Numbered from the stretch's first letter, positions 14,444-22,663 are shown. The stretch: 48,088 nucleotides of DNA from an uncultured bacterium (GCA_903854215.1 CAINVT010000025.1:1-48088), one strand, 5' to 3'. Notes: generated by a model from the sequence alone, not told the origin. Translations and numbers: made by a program.

Positions 14444-16741
14444 ATGAGCAAGGATGAACGACGACGTAAACGCCGACCGCGCAGCGATGTGATGCGCGAT
14501 GCTGAGGTGGCAGCAGGACATACAAGTGTAAGCAGCGAAGCGATGCGCGGAGTTGCTGCAATATTCTCGATTGCCGTTGCGATCTTTCTCATTGTTGCGG
14601 AGGCGGGTGGTGGGGGGTTCGTCGGTAGTGATGTATACAGCGGACTCTCTTGGGCTTTCGGTGTCGGGTATACGTTACTGCCAATATCACTCTTCCTTCT
14701 TTCTGTCGTCATATTCAGATCATTTGAAAAACATTTCGGTTGGATTCATTTGGTAAGTTTGTTGGTGTTTCTTATATCGAGTATGGGGCTCGTCAACGTT
14801 GCCTTCCGTGGTCGCGGTGGTGTATTGGGGGCAGCGGTTTCCAATCCTCTTCTCTCCTCCATCGACACGACGGCGACTGTCGTCTTTTTGCTCGCATTCA
14901 TTATCGCCGCACTGATCATCGCCTTCGACGTACATCTCGGCGCAGTGGCAAGCGCACTGCGCGCACGATTCATCGCGTTGCGTTCGAGACCAACGGACGA
15001 TCTGGCTTCCGTCGAACACGCAGCAGTGACCGGACTTCCTGCTGAAGACGCGGAAGATATTCCGCATGAGGATCAGGCAGTTGGGGTACCTGAGGCGACC
15101 GACACGTCAGCGAGGAAAAACGCCGGTGCGATCGCATCTTTTTTCAAGGGAGACACTCCTGCCGACGGCTTCCCGATCGTCGCGACGTTGGGTGAAGCAT
15201 ATGTCCCGCCACCGATTTCTATCCTTTCAAAGAATCGCGGCAAACCCGAAGTCGGTGATGTCAAAGCCAACATGAATATCATCAAACGCACGCTTCAGAA
15301 TTTCGGCATCCAGGTCGAGATGGATGAGGCATCGATCGGACCGACAGTCACCCGCTACTCAATGAAACCGGCCGAGGGTGTACGCCTCTCGAAGATACTC
15401 ACTCTACAGAGCAACCTCGAACTCGCACTTGCCGTCAGCCCCGTCCGTATCGAAGCACCGATCCCCGGCAAGTCACTCGTCGGCATCGAAGTACCTAACA
15501 TCTCGCGTACCATGCTTGGCCTATCACCCTTGGTGACCGATGAGAAATTCACCAGTTCCGACAAACCTTTGCTCGTTTCACTCGGGCGATCCATTACCGG
15601 CACACCGGAATTCGTCGATCTCGCGAAGATGCCGCATATGCTCGTCGCCGGTACGACCGGAGCGGGCAAGTCGGTCACCATGCACAATTTCATCGTCTCA
15701 CTCCTGTATCGTTGCGGACCGGAACGTTTGCGCTTCATCATGGTCGACCCGAAGCGTGTCGAACTCACACTCTATAATTCGATTCCTCACCTCCTCACAC
15801 CGGTCATCACCGACGCCAAGAAAGCGATTCTCGCCCTCAAATGGCTCGCCAAGGAAATGGATCGACGGTACAACATTCTCGAAGCGGAACATGTCCGCGA
15901 CATTTCCTCTTACCACGAGAACATCGTCGCTCCAGCCGTCGCTAAAGCTATGGCCGGCAAGCCTGCCTTCAGCAATGGAGTCGAGGAAAAATTACCGGAG
16001 GCCATGCCCTATATAGTGGTTGTCGTCGATGAATTGGCAGATATCATGCAGGCATACCCGCGCGAACTCGAAAGCGGGATCGTGCGCCTCGCACAGATGA
16101 GCCGCGCCGTCGGTATCCACCTCATCCTGTCGACCCAGCGTCCGTCGGTCAAAGTTATCACCGGTCTCATCAAGGCGAACATCCCCGCCCGTCTTGCTCT
16201 GCAGGTCGCTTCACAGATCGACTCACGAACAATCCTCGATATGGGCGGTGCCGAAAAGCTCTTGGGTGCCGGCGACATGCTCTTTCTCTCCGGCGAAATG
16301 AGCAAGCCGCGACGCATCCAGGCCGCATATATATCAGAAACCGAAGTGAAAAAGATCGTCGCCTATCTCGCAAAGCAATCCGAGGGAACACTTCCGAGCG
16401 AGATCGATTTCACCGATACGAAGGTGGCGGGTGGCACCGATGCAATATTCTCCTCGATGATCGGTGGCAATATGGATGATGAGGAAGACGACGAGCTCTA
16501 CAGCGAAGCGAAGCGGACCGTGATCGAAGCGGGCAAGGCATCGACATCGTATCTCCAGCGCAAACTCGGCGTCGGCTATGCGCGCGCAGCCCGTTTGATG
16601 GATATTCTCGAAGATCGCGGGATCATCGGTCCGTCTGACGGTGCGAAGCCGCGAACAGTCATCGGTGACGGTAACGCGGATGAGTTGGCACGGGCTCCTG
16701 AATCGGATGAACCGGAGGAGATTGAAACAGAACTTATATGA
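14444..16741 (+). CDS. ftsK: FtsK/SpoIIIE DNA translocase
   Basis: FtsK pumps chromosomal DNA through the closing septum. About four membrane helices occupy residues ~30-165, followed by a short linker and the motor. Walker A is GTTGAGKS (~403-410), and Walker B is YIVVVVDELADIM (~523-535). The Arg-rich motif STQRPSVKVITGLIKANIPARLALQVASQIDSRTILD follows. The last ~65 residues (YSEAKRTVIEAGKASTSYLQRKLGVGYARAARLMDILEDRGIIG) are the gamma winged helix that reads polar DNA sites. At 765 residues it is compact. ATG 14444 is chosen over 14435 because the extended -10 TGGTATTAT ends 7 nt before it and overlaps the upstream ATG. It ends with TGA, showing that TGA is a stop codon here. Confidence 0.95.
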   Translation: MSKDERRRKRRPRSDVMRDAEVAAGHTSVSSEAMRGVAAIFSIAVAIFLIVAEAGGGGFVGSDVYSGLSWAFGVGYTLLPISLFLLSVVIFRSFEKHFGWIHLVSLLVFLISSMGLVNVAFRGRGGVLGAAVSNPLLSSIDTTATVVFLLAFIIAALIIAFDVHLGAVASALRARFIALRSRPTDDLASVEHAAVTGLPAEDAEDIPHEDQAVGVPEATDTSARKNAGAIASFFKGDTPADGFPIVATLGEAYVPPPISILSKNRGKPEVGDVKANMNIIKRTLQNFGIQVEMDEASIGPTVTRYSMKPAEGVRLSKILTLQSNLELALAVSPVRIEAPIPGKSLVGIEVPNISRTMLGLSPLVTDEKFTSSDKPLLVSLGRSITGTPEFVDLAKMPHMLVAGTTGAGKSVTMHNFIVSLLYRCGPERLRFIMVDPKRVELTLYNSIPHLLTPVITDAKKAILALKWLAKEMDRRYNILEAEHVRDISSYHENIVAPAVAKAMAGKPAFSNGVEEKLPEAMPYIVVVVDELADIMQAYPRELESGIVRLAQMSRAVGIHLILSTQRPSVKVITGLIKANIPARLALQVASQIDSRTILDMGGAEKLLGAGDMLFLSGEMSKPRRIQAAYISETEVKKIVAYLAKQSEGTLPSEIDFTDTKVAGGTDAIFSSMIGGNMDDEEDDELYSEAKRTVIEAGKASTSYLQRKLGVGYARAARLMDILEDRGIIGPSDGAKPRTVIGDGNADELARAPESDEPEEIETELI

Positions 16742-16797
16742 TGAGAGAGCTTTCAGGTTTCAGAAAATATGTCGCACATTCGAGTCTTGAATTTTCT

Positions 16798-16826
16798 AAA
16801 AGCTAGCAGCTAGAAGCTAGTCCCTA
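16798..16826. repeat. CTAG-rich repeat, copy 1
   Basis: Contains gctagaagctagtccct, which recurs at 20431-20447; related inverted forms occur at about 20939-20961 and 35440-35465. Each copy lies directly upstream of a gene start or between two genes of one operon. Confidence 0.7.
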
Positions 16827-16833
16827 ATTCTCT

Positions 16834-17352
16834 ATGCTTCCCTATCGCGACAGTCGACTAACGAAGATCGTGCTCGCCATATTCTTTCTCATCGTCATCG
16901 CATACGCGTACTACGAAGCGCACGGAATCATATTCGGGCCGACGATCGACATCGCTTCGCAGGCCATGACAGTAGCTGACAATCCCTATGTCCTGATCGA
17001 GGGCCAGGCCGATCGTATCGCCTCCCTATCGGTCGATGGTCAGCCGATCCAAGTAACCGAAACGGGTGCCTTCAAAGAACCGTATGTGCTTGCACCGGGG
17101 GTCAATCGCATCGTCTTTGACGCGAAAGATAAATACGGAAACGCCGCGCAAAAGGTCATTGAGATCGTGTACACCCCCGCAGCAACACCGATTCAAGCAG
17201 TTCCTGCAGCTACATCCACACCCGCAACAGATTCGACCACCTCGACAAGCTCGAGACAAGCCGGTTCGACTACGCTCACGGCAAGCAGCTCACCTGATTC
17301 AGTAGAATCACCTACTGGGTCAGTGACCGCACCGATAGCTCCCGGCCAGTGA
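16834..17352 (+). CDS. Membrane-anchored Ig-like (glucodextranase-like) surface protein
   Basis: 172 residues. One membrane helix (residues ~9-30, TKIVLAIFFLIVIAYAYYEA) is followed by a beta-sandwich region (~35-112). That region contains NPYVLIEGQADRIASLSVDGQPI, FKEPYVLAPGVNRIVFDAKDKYGN and AQKVIEIVY, the pattern of bacterial Ig-like/glucodextranase-B domains. The rest is a Thr/Ser/Pro-rich tail. The protein should face outward; binding or structural roles are typical and no enzyme motif is seen. The tail contains a copy of the repeat found three times in tandem after argS (17295-17320), read in frame. It lies between ftsK and recA. Confidence 0.75.
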   Translation: MLPYRDSRLTKIVLAIFFLIVIAYAYYEAHGIIFGPTIDIASQAMTVADNPYVLIEGQADRIASLSVDGQPIQVTETGAFKEPYVLAPGVNRIVFDAKDKYGNAAQKVIEIVYTPAATPIQAVPAATSTPATDSTTSTSSRQAGSTTLTASSSPDSVESPTGSVTAPIAPGQ

Positions 17353-17401
17353 TTTGATACAATAGTGGAGACCTCGTTATTCATATAAATCATCAAGGGG
17401 T

Positions 17402-18520
17402 ATGACAGGATTTGCAAAGAAAGAAAAGAAAGCACTTAAGGAAACAGGTACCGGCACCGATCGTGATATCGATCGCGCACTCGCCGAGATCAAGACGAAG
17501 TTCGGCGACGAAGCGATCATGAAATTGGGCGACACACCCAAGGTAGACGTCGATGCGATCCCGACGGGCTCGATCGGCATCGATTGGGCTCTCGGCATCG
17601 GCGGACTTCCCCGCGGACGCATCATCGAGATATTCGGTCCGGAATCATCTGGTAAGACGACGCTCTCACTTCACGTGATCGCCGAAGCGCAGAAGAAAGG
17701 CGGCATCTGTGCCTTCATCGATGCGGAACACGCGGTCGATCCGGAGTATGCGAAGAAGATCGGCGTCGACATCAATTCTCTTCTCATCTCACAACCGGAC
17801 ACCGGCGAGCAGGCGCTTGAGATCGTCGAGAGTCTCGTACGAAGCGGTAAGATCGATGTCATCGTTATCGACTCAGTCGCAGCTCTCACTCCAAAAGACG
17901 AGATCGAGGGCGATATGGGCCAAAGCCACGTCGGCAAGCAGGCACGTTTGATGTCGCAAGCACTTCGCAAACTTACCGCCATCTGTGCAAAGACTAAGAC
18001 CGTCGTCATATTCATCAATCAGATCCGCATGCAGATCGGCGTCATGTTCGGCAACCCCGAGACGACTCCGGGAGGAAAGGCCTTGAAGTTCTACACGTCG
18101 GTCCGCATCGACATCCGTCGCATCGCGCAAATCAAAAAAGGCGATGAGACGATGGGCGGCCGCCACCGCGTGAAGATCGTGAAGAACAAAGTCGCGGCAC
18201 CTTTTCGCCAGACTGAATTCGATCTCATGTACAACGAGGGCATCAGCAAAGAAGGCGAAGCGCTCGCGCTCGGCGAGAAGCTCGGTCTCGTGCAGAAATC
18301 GTCCGGCGGCAGCTACTCACTTCCCCCTTCCCCCACAAAGACATCTGGGGGTGAGGAGGTCAAAATGGGTCGTGGCTATGATGCCGCACGCACGTACCTG
18401 CGCGAGAACAAGCCGGTCTTGAACCAGCTCTTGAAGGATATCCGCAAGGGATTGAACGAGGGCGGCATGTCGGGAGCCAAGGTGAAAACTGGTGGGGATG
18501 ATGTCGGCGGGGAGGAGTAG
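17402..18520 (+). CDS. recA: Recombinase RecA
   Basis: RecA coats single-stranded DNA and catalyses strand exchange and SOS co-protease activity. Walker A is GPESSGKT (79-86), followed by [12 protein letters not shown], Walker [11 protein letters not shown], and the L1/L2 DNA-binding loops including [19 protein letters not shown] and [22 protein letters not shown]. 372 residues is a normal length. Near the C-terminus the stretch [14 protein letters not shown] sits where other RecAs have a short turn before [12 protein letters not shown]. Its DNA (around 18322-18358) is self-complementary at ccccca/tggggg, so it looks like an in-frame inserted element. The ATG follows aagggg by one base, which is too close for a standard Shine-Dalgarno; tataaa lies 12 nt upstream of the ATG. 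Confidence 0.97.
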   Translation: MTGFAKKEKKALKETGTGTDRDIDRALAEIKTKFGDEAIMKLGDTPKVDVDAIPTGSIGIDWALGIGGLPRGRIIEIFGPESSGKTTLSLHVIAEAQKKGGICAFIDAEHAVDPEYAKKIGVDINSLLISQPDTGEQALEIVESLVRSGKIDVIVIDSVAALTPKDEIEGDMGQSHVGKQARLMSQALRKLTAICAKTKTVVIFINQIRMQIGVMFGNPETTPGGKALKFYTSVRIDIRRIAQIKKGDETMGGRHRVKIVKNKVAAPFRQTEFDLMYNEGISKEGEALALGEKLGLVQKSSGGSYSLPPSPTKTSGGEEVKMGRGYDAARTYLRENKPVLNQLLKDIRKGLNEGGMSGAKVKTGGDDVGGEE

Positions 18521-18565
18521 ATGTGCTAACATGTTGTTAGTCTGGGTTCTTCGGGGTGACCCAGT

Positions 18566-18922
18566 GTGTTTGTTATACCCCGCACAGGAGGATGCAATGC
18601 CACGATCGGAAATTCCGCCGTAGTAGCGGATCGAGAAGCTCTACTCCTACAGGCATGGTTTCTCGTGAAGGAACGCGAACCTGCTTCGGATTTCAATGTC
18701 CACAAACAGTCGTGGGGGCATTGGAATCCAGGACCGAGCAAAGAACGGCACGAGGAGCTTCTTCTGAAAGCATGGTTCCGTGCGAAAAAAGTTGCTCCGT
18801 GGTGGCCATTCAATGCCCATGAAATGTATCCGTATCGTCGGCGTAATGATCCGCTACCAGTGGTGCTCAACGTGCTACGGTTAGTCGCGAAAAGCAAAGC
18901 TCATCCTCTCAGATTTGAGTGA
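18566..18922 (+). CDS. Unrecognised small protein with internal duplication; start unclear, possible frameshift
   Basis: In this frame two units, REALLLQAWFLVKEREPASD (from residue 23) and HEELLLKAWFRAKKVAPWWP (from residue 62), repeat with a 39-residue period and share E-LLL-AWF and FN-H. The pattern indicates a real coding frame, but the start is a problem. The best start signal (aggagg, then 5 nt, then ATG at 18597) leads in another frame to MPRSEIPP and two TAG codons. The GTG at 18566 lies upstream of an extended -10 (TG-t-TATACC, 18571-18579). A one-base indel near 18610-18620 would join the good start to this frame. A strong terminator follows 9 nt past the stop. The function is unknown. 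Confidence 0.45.
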   Translation: MFVIPRTGGCNATIGNSAVVADREALLLQAWFLVKEREPASDFNVHKQSWGHWNPGPSKERHEELLLKAWFRAKKVAPWWPFNAHEMYPYRRRNDPLPVVLNVLRLVAKSKAHPLRFE

Positions 18923-18930
18923 GCAAAACC

Positions 18931-18961
18931 GCGGGCGGGGCTATCGAATGGCCCCGCCCGC
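18931..18961 (+). terminator. Intrinsic terminator after the recA-linked small gene
   Basis: gcgggcggggc (18931-18941) pairs with gccccgcccgc (18951-18961) over a 9-nt loop, followed by aactttt. This ends the plus-strand unit of recA and the small gene. Confidence 0.85.
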
Positions 18962-18986
18962 AACTTTTGAAGCTGAACTTTCTACC

Positions 18987-19208
18987 CTAACTATTTGAAA
19001 TAAGAGACTTATATTTTTTATTTCTATATGAAAAGAGATTGTGCTTGATGTCTTTTTCAATCCATTTTTGTTCATACTTCTTCGTGTATGTCCCTTTCTC
19101 CACATAACAGTGACCCCAGATATGCCGGGTATTGTTTCCTGTATCATCAAAGAAAATCTCTGCCAGCCGACCATTCACGATCGCGAATTGCCATCCTCCA
19201 TCTGTCAT
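18987..19208 (-). CDS. Small protein of an unnamed family, paralog A (GHCYV motif)
   Basis: 73 residues, clearly homologous to the protein at 22417-22647. Shared positions include W-FAI-N-RLAE, FDD, GHCYV, TK--EQ, DIK and FSYRNK-YK. I do not recognise the family. The mix of aromatic, His/Cys and basic residues would suit a small nucleic-acid or metal-binding fold, but this is a guess. The start at 19208 is chosen because an extended -10 (TGATATTGT) ends 6 nt before that ATG. It is AT-rich compared with its neighbours. It stands alone between two terminators. Confidence 0.7.
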   Translation of the reverse strand: MTDGGWQFAIVNGRLAEIFFDDTGNNTRHIWGHCYVEKGTYTKKYEQKWIEKDIKHNLFSYRNKKYKSLISNS

Positions 19209-19240
19209 ATTCACACAATATCACATCATTGATATATGAA

Positions 19241-19268
19241 ATGAGACTGGCCGTTGGGCCAGTCTCAT
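19241..19268 (-). terminator. Terminator overlapping the end of the 65-residue gene
   Basis: atgagactggcc (19241-19252) pairs with ggccagtctcat (19257-19268) around gttg, with ttcatatat following on the minus strand. The stop codon of the upstream gene lies inside the right arm. Confidence 0.85.
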
Positions 19269-19462
19269 CCGCTCATTTGCTTGATCGCGCTTTCGAAGCG
19301 GTCGCACCACCAGACCGGCATCTTAGGAAACATCCGTAATGCGTCACCCATTACAGCCAGATCATCGGATTCCCAGATCGTTTGCAACCAGCAATCGCGC
19401 ACGCTTCCTGATGCAACGATCAATGCAAGTGTCTCGCGTTGTATTGATTCATCGATGTACAT
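19265..19462 (-). CDS. Unrecognised small acidic protein
   Basis: 65 residues from MYIDESIQRETLALIV to FESAIKQMSG, with three Trp and no motif I know. The start is uncertain. ATG 19462 has gggag 9 nt upstream and is preferred. A longer frame continues upstream through VVQLPAREFSDIADEAG toward the efp promoter and may be part of the protein if a non-ATG start is used. The gene diverges from efp and ends in its own terminator, which supports its being a separate transcribed unit. Confidence 0.5.
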   Translation of the reverse strand: MYIDESIQRETLALIVASGSVRDCWLQTIWESDDLAVMGDALRMFPKMPVWWCDRFESAIKQMSG

Positions 19463-19513
19463 GACTATTCTCCCTGCTTCATCAGCTATATCAGAAAACT
19501 CCCTCGCAGGCAA

Positions 19514-19542
19514 TTGGACAACCGTCAGAATATGGCTATAAT
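19514..19542 (+). promoter_or_regulatory. efp promoter, leaderless
   Basis: TTGGAC (19514-19519), a 17-nt spacer and a perfect TATAAT (19537-19542). Only 8 nt separate the -10 box from the efp ATG (19551), so transcription should start at or next to the start codon. Confidence 0.8.
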
Positions 19543-19550
19543 AGGCGCAT

Positions 19551-20117
19551 ATGGTGATGCTTGCATACAACGAAGTCCTGCCGAAGCGCGTAGTCATCAT
19601 GGACGGCGAGCCCTACGAAGTGCTCTCCGCCTGGGTCTTCCGCAAACAGCAGCGCAAACCGGTTAATCAGATCAAATTACGCAATCTCAAGAGCGGATCG
19701 ATGATGGAGCACACACTGCACGTCTCCGACAAAGTCGAAGAGGCAGAAGTCGAGACCAAGCCGGCGAAATTCATCTATCACAAGAACGGCGAGTGGTTCT
19801 TCCATGCGGCCAACAATCCCTCCAAGCGGTTCACCCTTACCGACGAGATCATGGGCGATGCCGGCAAATATCTCATCGGCAACACCGATGTCGAGATGCG
19901 CTGGTTCGACGAAGAGCCGATCCAGGTGAAGATCCCGATCAAAGTCGAGCTCAAAGTGACCGATGCCCCGCCGAACACACGCGGCAATACCGCCCAAGGC
20001 GGCGATAAGGTCGTCACCGTGGAGACCGGTGCAACCTTCACGGTCCCGATGTTCGTCGAAGCTGGCGACACGATCCGCATCAACACCGAAACGGGCAATT
20101 ACGTAGAGCGGGTATAG
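19551..20117 (+). CDS. efp: Elongation factor P
   Basis: EF-P enters stalled ribosomes and helps form peptide bonds at proline runs. The 188 residues show the N-terminal KOW-like domain (AYNEVLPKRVVIMDGEPYEVLSAWVF), the central OB domain and the C-terminal OB domain ending in VPMFVEAGDTIRINTETGNYVERV. The tip loop that is modified at Lys in E. coli (PGKGQ context) reads FRKQQRKPVNQIKLRN here. It keeps basic residues but lacks the canonical PGKG, so the modification pathway may differ or be absent. The promoter leaves no leader before ATG 19551, which supports that start over the internal ATG at 19557. Confidence 0.95.
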   Translation: MVMLAYNEVLPKRVVIMDGEPYEVLSAWVFRKQQRKPVNQIKLRNLKSGSMMEHTLHVSDKVEEAEVETKPAKFIYHKNGEWFFHAANNPSKRFTLTDEIMGDAGKYLIGNTDVEMRWFDEEPIQVKIPIKVELKVTDAPPNTRGNTAQGGDKVVTVETGATFTVPMFVEAGDTIRINTETGNYVERV

Positions 20118-20144
20118 TCCGAAATAATAAATAGAAGACAGCAA

Positions 20145-20175
20145 AAAGGCGGCACCCCTTCAGGTCGCCGCCTTT
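20145..20175 (-). terminator. Terminator of the rpsF-ssb-rpsR unit
   Basis: aaaggcggc (20145-20153) pairs with gccgccttt (20167-20175). On the minus strand it runs into tttttgct, 25 nt past the rpsR stop. It lies between convergent efp and rpsR and may serve efp weakly. Confidence 0.85.
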
Positions 20176-20201
20176 AGATGTAGATAGTAGAGCGAGGTCG
20201 A

Positions 20202-20399
20202 TTACTTCTGCACGTATGGAAGAAGTCCCATGAATCGAGCGCGCTTCACCGCTGCCTCGACGGCACGCTGCTGCTTGGCAGTGAGACCGCCTCGCTTGCG
20301 GCTGACCATGCGACCATGCGGATTGATGAATTGCTTAAGCAAGTCGACGTCCTTATAGTCCACGTGCTGAATATCATTTTGAGTAAGAATGTTTGCCAT
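20202..20399 (-). CDS. rpsR: Ribosomal protein bS18
   Basis: S18 binds S6 on the platform of the small ribosomal subunit. At 65 residues it covers the conserved region: [51 protein letters not shown]. It is the last gene of rpsF-ssb-rpsR, the classic bacterial order. The stretch upstream holds a CTAG-rich repeat rather than an obvious ribosome binding site. Confidence 0.96.
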   Translation of the reverse strand: MANILTQNDIQHVDYKDVDLLKQFINPHGRMVSRKRGGLTAKQQRAVEAAVKRARFMGLLPYVQK

Positions 20400-20428
20400 A
20401 GTATTTTATTAATTTTTGTATTTACTGA

Positions 20429-20462
20429 AAGCTAGAAGCTAGTCCCTATAAGCTAATCTAGA
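20429..20462. repeat. CTAG-rich repeat, copy 2
   Basis: gctagaagctagtccct (20431-20447) is identical to the sequence near 16807. It is followed by agctaatctag. It separates rpsR from ssb. Confidence 0.7.
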
Positions 20463-20925
20463 ACGGTATATCATCCGGATTGATGTCTTCCTTCGGATAA
20501 TCGATGCCTGGTCCCGCCGCATTACCACCGGCGGTATCTTCATTCATCGGATGATTCTCTGCACCTCCTGCGCTTGGAGCGCCGGTAGATCCTGAACCAC
20601 GAGGACCGAACTGCACATACTCAGCGACTATTTCGGTGCGATACTTCTTTTCCCCCGTCTTCTTATCATCCCACGAGCTCGTCTGGATGCGTCCCTCGAT
20701 AAAGGCGGTGCTACCCTTCTTGAGATATTGAGCTACGAGATCGGCCTGGCGACCGAACACGACGATGTTATGAAAGTCAGCTTGCTCCTGTTTAGCGCCG
20801 TTCTTGTCCTTAAAAACACGATTGGTCGCAATGCTGAAACTGGCAACATTCACACCCGACGGCAATGCGCGCAACTCCGGATCGCGGGTGAGATTACCGA
20901 AAATGATTGCCTTGTTGATGTACAT
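20458..20925 (-). CDS. ssb: Single-stranded DNA-binding protein
   Basis: SSB covers single-stranded DNA and recruits repair proteins. The OB fold spans residues 1-~110 (MYINKAIIFGNLTRDPELRALPSGVNVASFSIATNRVFKD ... TEIVAEYVQFGPRG). A Gly/Ala/Ser-rich linker leads to the acidic tip DINPDDIPF that docks RecO and others. At 155 residues the length is normal. ATG 20925 is chosen because the domain begins there; the longer frame adds unrelated residues. The gene sits between S6 and S18. The sequence before the ATG (gctgtttgtattATGTAC) is close to that before recO. Confidence 0.96.
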   Translation of the reverse strand: MYINKAIIFGNLTRDPELRALPSGVNVASFSIATNRVFKDKNGAKQEQADFHNIVVFGRQADLVAQYLKKGSTAFIEGRIQTSSWDDKKTGEKKYRTEIVAEYVQFGPRGSGSTGAPSAGGAENHPMNEDTAGGNAAGPGIDYPKEDINPDDIPF

Positions 20926-20938
20926 AATACAAACAGCG

Positions 20939-20961
20939 TCTAGCTGATAGCTTCTAGTTGA
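20939..20961. repeat. CTAG-rich repeat, copy 3
   Basis: Reads tctagctgatagcttctag, an inverted relative of the copies at 16798 and 20429. It lies between rpsF and ssb. Confidence 0.6.
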
Positions 20962-20994
20962 TAGGAAGATGAGATGCAAGAAAGACGCGCCATA

Positions 20995-21510
20995 TTAGTC
21001 GGTTGTCAGTGTCTCGATCGCCTTATCGAGGTCGACTTCAGAGACAGCGATGGATGTATCCTCAACATGATGCGGTGCCGGTTTGATCACATCGGTGCGA
21101 CGCACTTCACGCAAGGTCGGAATCTTCATGCGAGCGCGGGTTTCCTCGCGGACCGTACGGAAGATGATGTGGCGAAGAATCGTGCGATCTGCCTTGAGTG
21201 CTTCGTTCAATGTCTCGGATGCTTCGACAGATGATTCGAACTTGATCCAACCGAAATAGCCGCGATCGTATTGGACATTCTTGTCGCCCTCACGAGCCGT
21301 CATGGCATAGGAGAGCTTCATCAGTACCGGTGCACCTTCGGCGATGAACGAACCGCCCGCCTTCTCGATAACGGTGCGGATAGAGGCGACGACACCCTCG
21401 ATGTCCTCTTCTTTGACCGTCGGAATGATATGGTAACCAACTTCGTATATGCGAAGCAGGGACTCTGGTGAGTTGTCGTCCTTCTGTATTACTGAAACGT
21501 CATCTGTCAT
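20995..21510 (-). CDS. rpsF: Ribosomal protein bS6, extended at both ends
   Basis: The S6 core (RIYEVGYHIIPTVKEEDIEGVVASIRTVIEKAGG ... YDRGYFGWIKFESSVEASETLNEALKADRTILRHIIFRTVRE) is flanked by a ~20-residue N-terminal and a ~40-residue acidic C-terminal extension. The total of 171 residues exceeds the usual 95-135. It binds S18 in the small subunit. ATG 21510 has the extended -10 TGCTAGAGT ending 11 nt upstream, with TTGCAG 17 nt before the TAGAGT box. This is a good promoter for the rpsF-ssb-rpsR unit and implies a very short leader. Confidence 0.93.
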   Translation of the reverse strand: MTDDVSVIQKDDNSPESLLRIYEVGYHIIPTVKEEDIEGVVASIRTVIEKAGGSFIAEGAPVLMKLSYAMTAREGDKNVQYDRGYFGWIKFESSVEASETLNEALKADRTILRHIIFRTVREETRARMKIPTLREVRRTDVIKPAPHHVEDTSIAVSEVDLDKAIETLTTD

Positions 21511-21568
21511 ATGTAGCGCGCACTCTAGCATAGTGGTGCCGCGCCTGCAAGTGCATTGCGGAGCATAA

Positions 21569-22420
21569 TTACAGGCCGAAAACCCGCTTCGTGTTCATAA
21601 GGAGCTGAGCCCGAACGACCTCATGATCCTCGCCGCGGATCTCTGCAATCGCACGAACGATCTCGGTCACGTATGATGGTTCATTACGACGGCCGCGATA
21701 CGGTACCGGCGTGATGTATGGAGCATCGGTCTCCGCGAGAATCATATCCACAGGTACATTCTTCACCACCTCATCGTAGTCATGAGTAAATGTCACAACA
21801 CCGGTGAATGAAAGCGTAAAACCGATATCGAGGAACCGTTTCGCAATATCCCAATCACCCGCGAAGAAGTGTACGTCACCAAAGACCTTGGCATGTGACT
21901 TCAGGAGATCGAGTGCGTCGATGTACGCATTCGCGCTCGCATCCGCACCGTTGCGAATGTGGAGCATCAACGGTTTGCCGAGTATGTTCGCTAACTCGAT
22001 CTGCTGAATGAATACCTCCTGCTGAATCTTCTTAGTATGAGGATCAAGCCGGTAGTAATCGAGCCCGCACTCGCCTATCGCGATAACCTTCGGGTGTTTA
22101 GCGAGAACCTCATATGCGGCGGAGTTGAAGATTTCGCCGCGGGACGTGAATCCTTCCTTGCCCGCCGAAGCCTCAGCGAAGGAGGGGCCGAGTTCCTTCG
22201 AATCATGAAAAGACTTCGACGTATGTACCGGATGGAGGCCTATCGTCGCCCAGACACCTTCATTCGCCTCTGCAAGCGCGACAGCGGACCGTGAAGTATC
22301 AAGTTGCGTCCCAACCACATTCATCCCCACCCCAGCCTCTGTAGCGCGCGCGATGACCGCATCACGATCGTCATCATATGCGACAAAATTAGTATGCGTG
22401 TGAGCGTCAAAGTAGTTCAT
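21569..22420 (-). CDS. tatD: TatD-family metal-dependent deoxyribonuclease
   Basis: The 283 residues show the TatD barrel with metal ligands His7 and His9 (FDAHTHTN), Glu in IGECGLDYY, His in LMLHIRNG, His in DVHFFAGD, and Asp in LAETDAPYITP. The family trims DNA 3' ends in repair or processes other nucleic acids. The stretch LGPSFAEASAGKEGF is an insertion relative to usual TatDs; its DNA (22159-22182) matches that of the SecA insertion at 20 of 22 positions. The ATG overlaps the stop of the upstream small gene by 4 nt (ATGA), so translation is probably coupled. Confidence 0.93.
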   Translation of the reverse strand: MNYFDAHTHTNFVAYDDDRDAVIARATEAGVGMNVVGTQLDTSRSAVALAEANEGVWATIGLHPVHTSKSFHDSKELGPSFAEASAGKEGFTSRGEIFNSAAYEVLAKHPKVIAIGECGLDYYRLDPHTKKIQQEVFIQQIELANILGKPLMLHIRNGADASANAYIDALDLLKSHAKVFGDVHFFAGDWDIAKRFLDIGFTLSFTGVVTFTHDYDEVVKNVPVDMILAETDAPYITPVPYRGRRNEPSYVTEIVRAIAEIRGEDHEVVRAQLLMNTKRVFGL

Positions 22421-22647
22421 GCCTGTGAGGGATATGTTTTCCCCGTCAACACATCCTTATATCGTTTGTTCCTGTAACTAAAAATGTATCGTTTTATATC
22501 AATATCTATTTCTCGTTGTTCACGCTTGGTGGTGAATTCATCACGACTGACATAACAATGTCCATGCGGCACTCTGTTAGATCCTCGCTTATCATCAAAA
22601 TAAAGCTCGGCCAACCTCTTATTGATAATCGCAAAATTCCAGGACAT
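22417..22647 (-). CDS. Small protein of an unnamed family, paralog B (GHCYV motif)
   Basis: 76 residues beginning MSWNFAIINKRLAELYFDD and containing GHCYV and FSYRNKRYKDVL. It is clearly related to the protein at 18987-19208. It overlaps tatD by 4 nt, suggesting a shared transcript and perhaps a linked role. No known family is recognised. It is AT-rich compared with metG and tatD on either side. Confidence 0.75.
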   Translation of the reverse strand: MSWNFAIINKRLAELYFDDKRGSNRVPHGHCYVSRDEFTTKREQREIDIDIKRYIFSYRNKRYKDVLTGKTYPSQA

Positions 22648-22663
22648 ATCTTAAATAATGTAG

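Noticed and set aside
18556-18822. 88-residue plus-strand frame overlapping the duplicated-domain protein
   Set aside because: It has Cys/Arg/Ser-rich shadow composition; the other frame carries a clear internal duplication and better amino-acid patterns.
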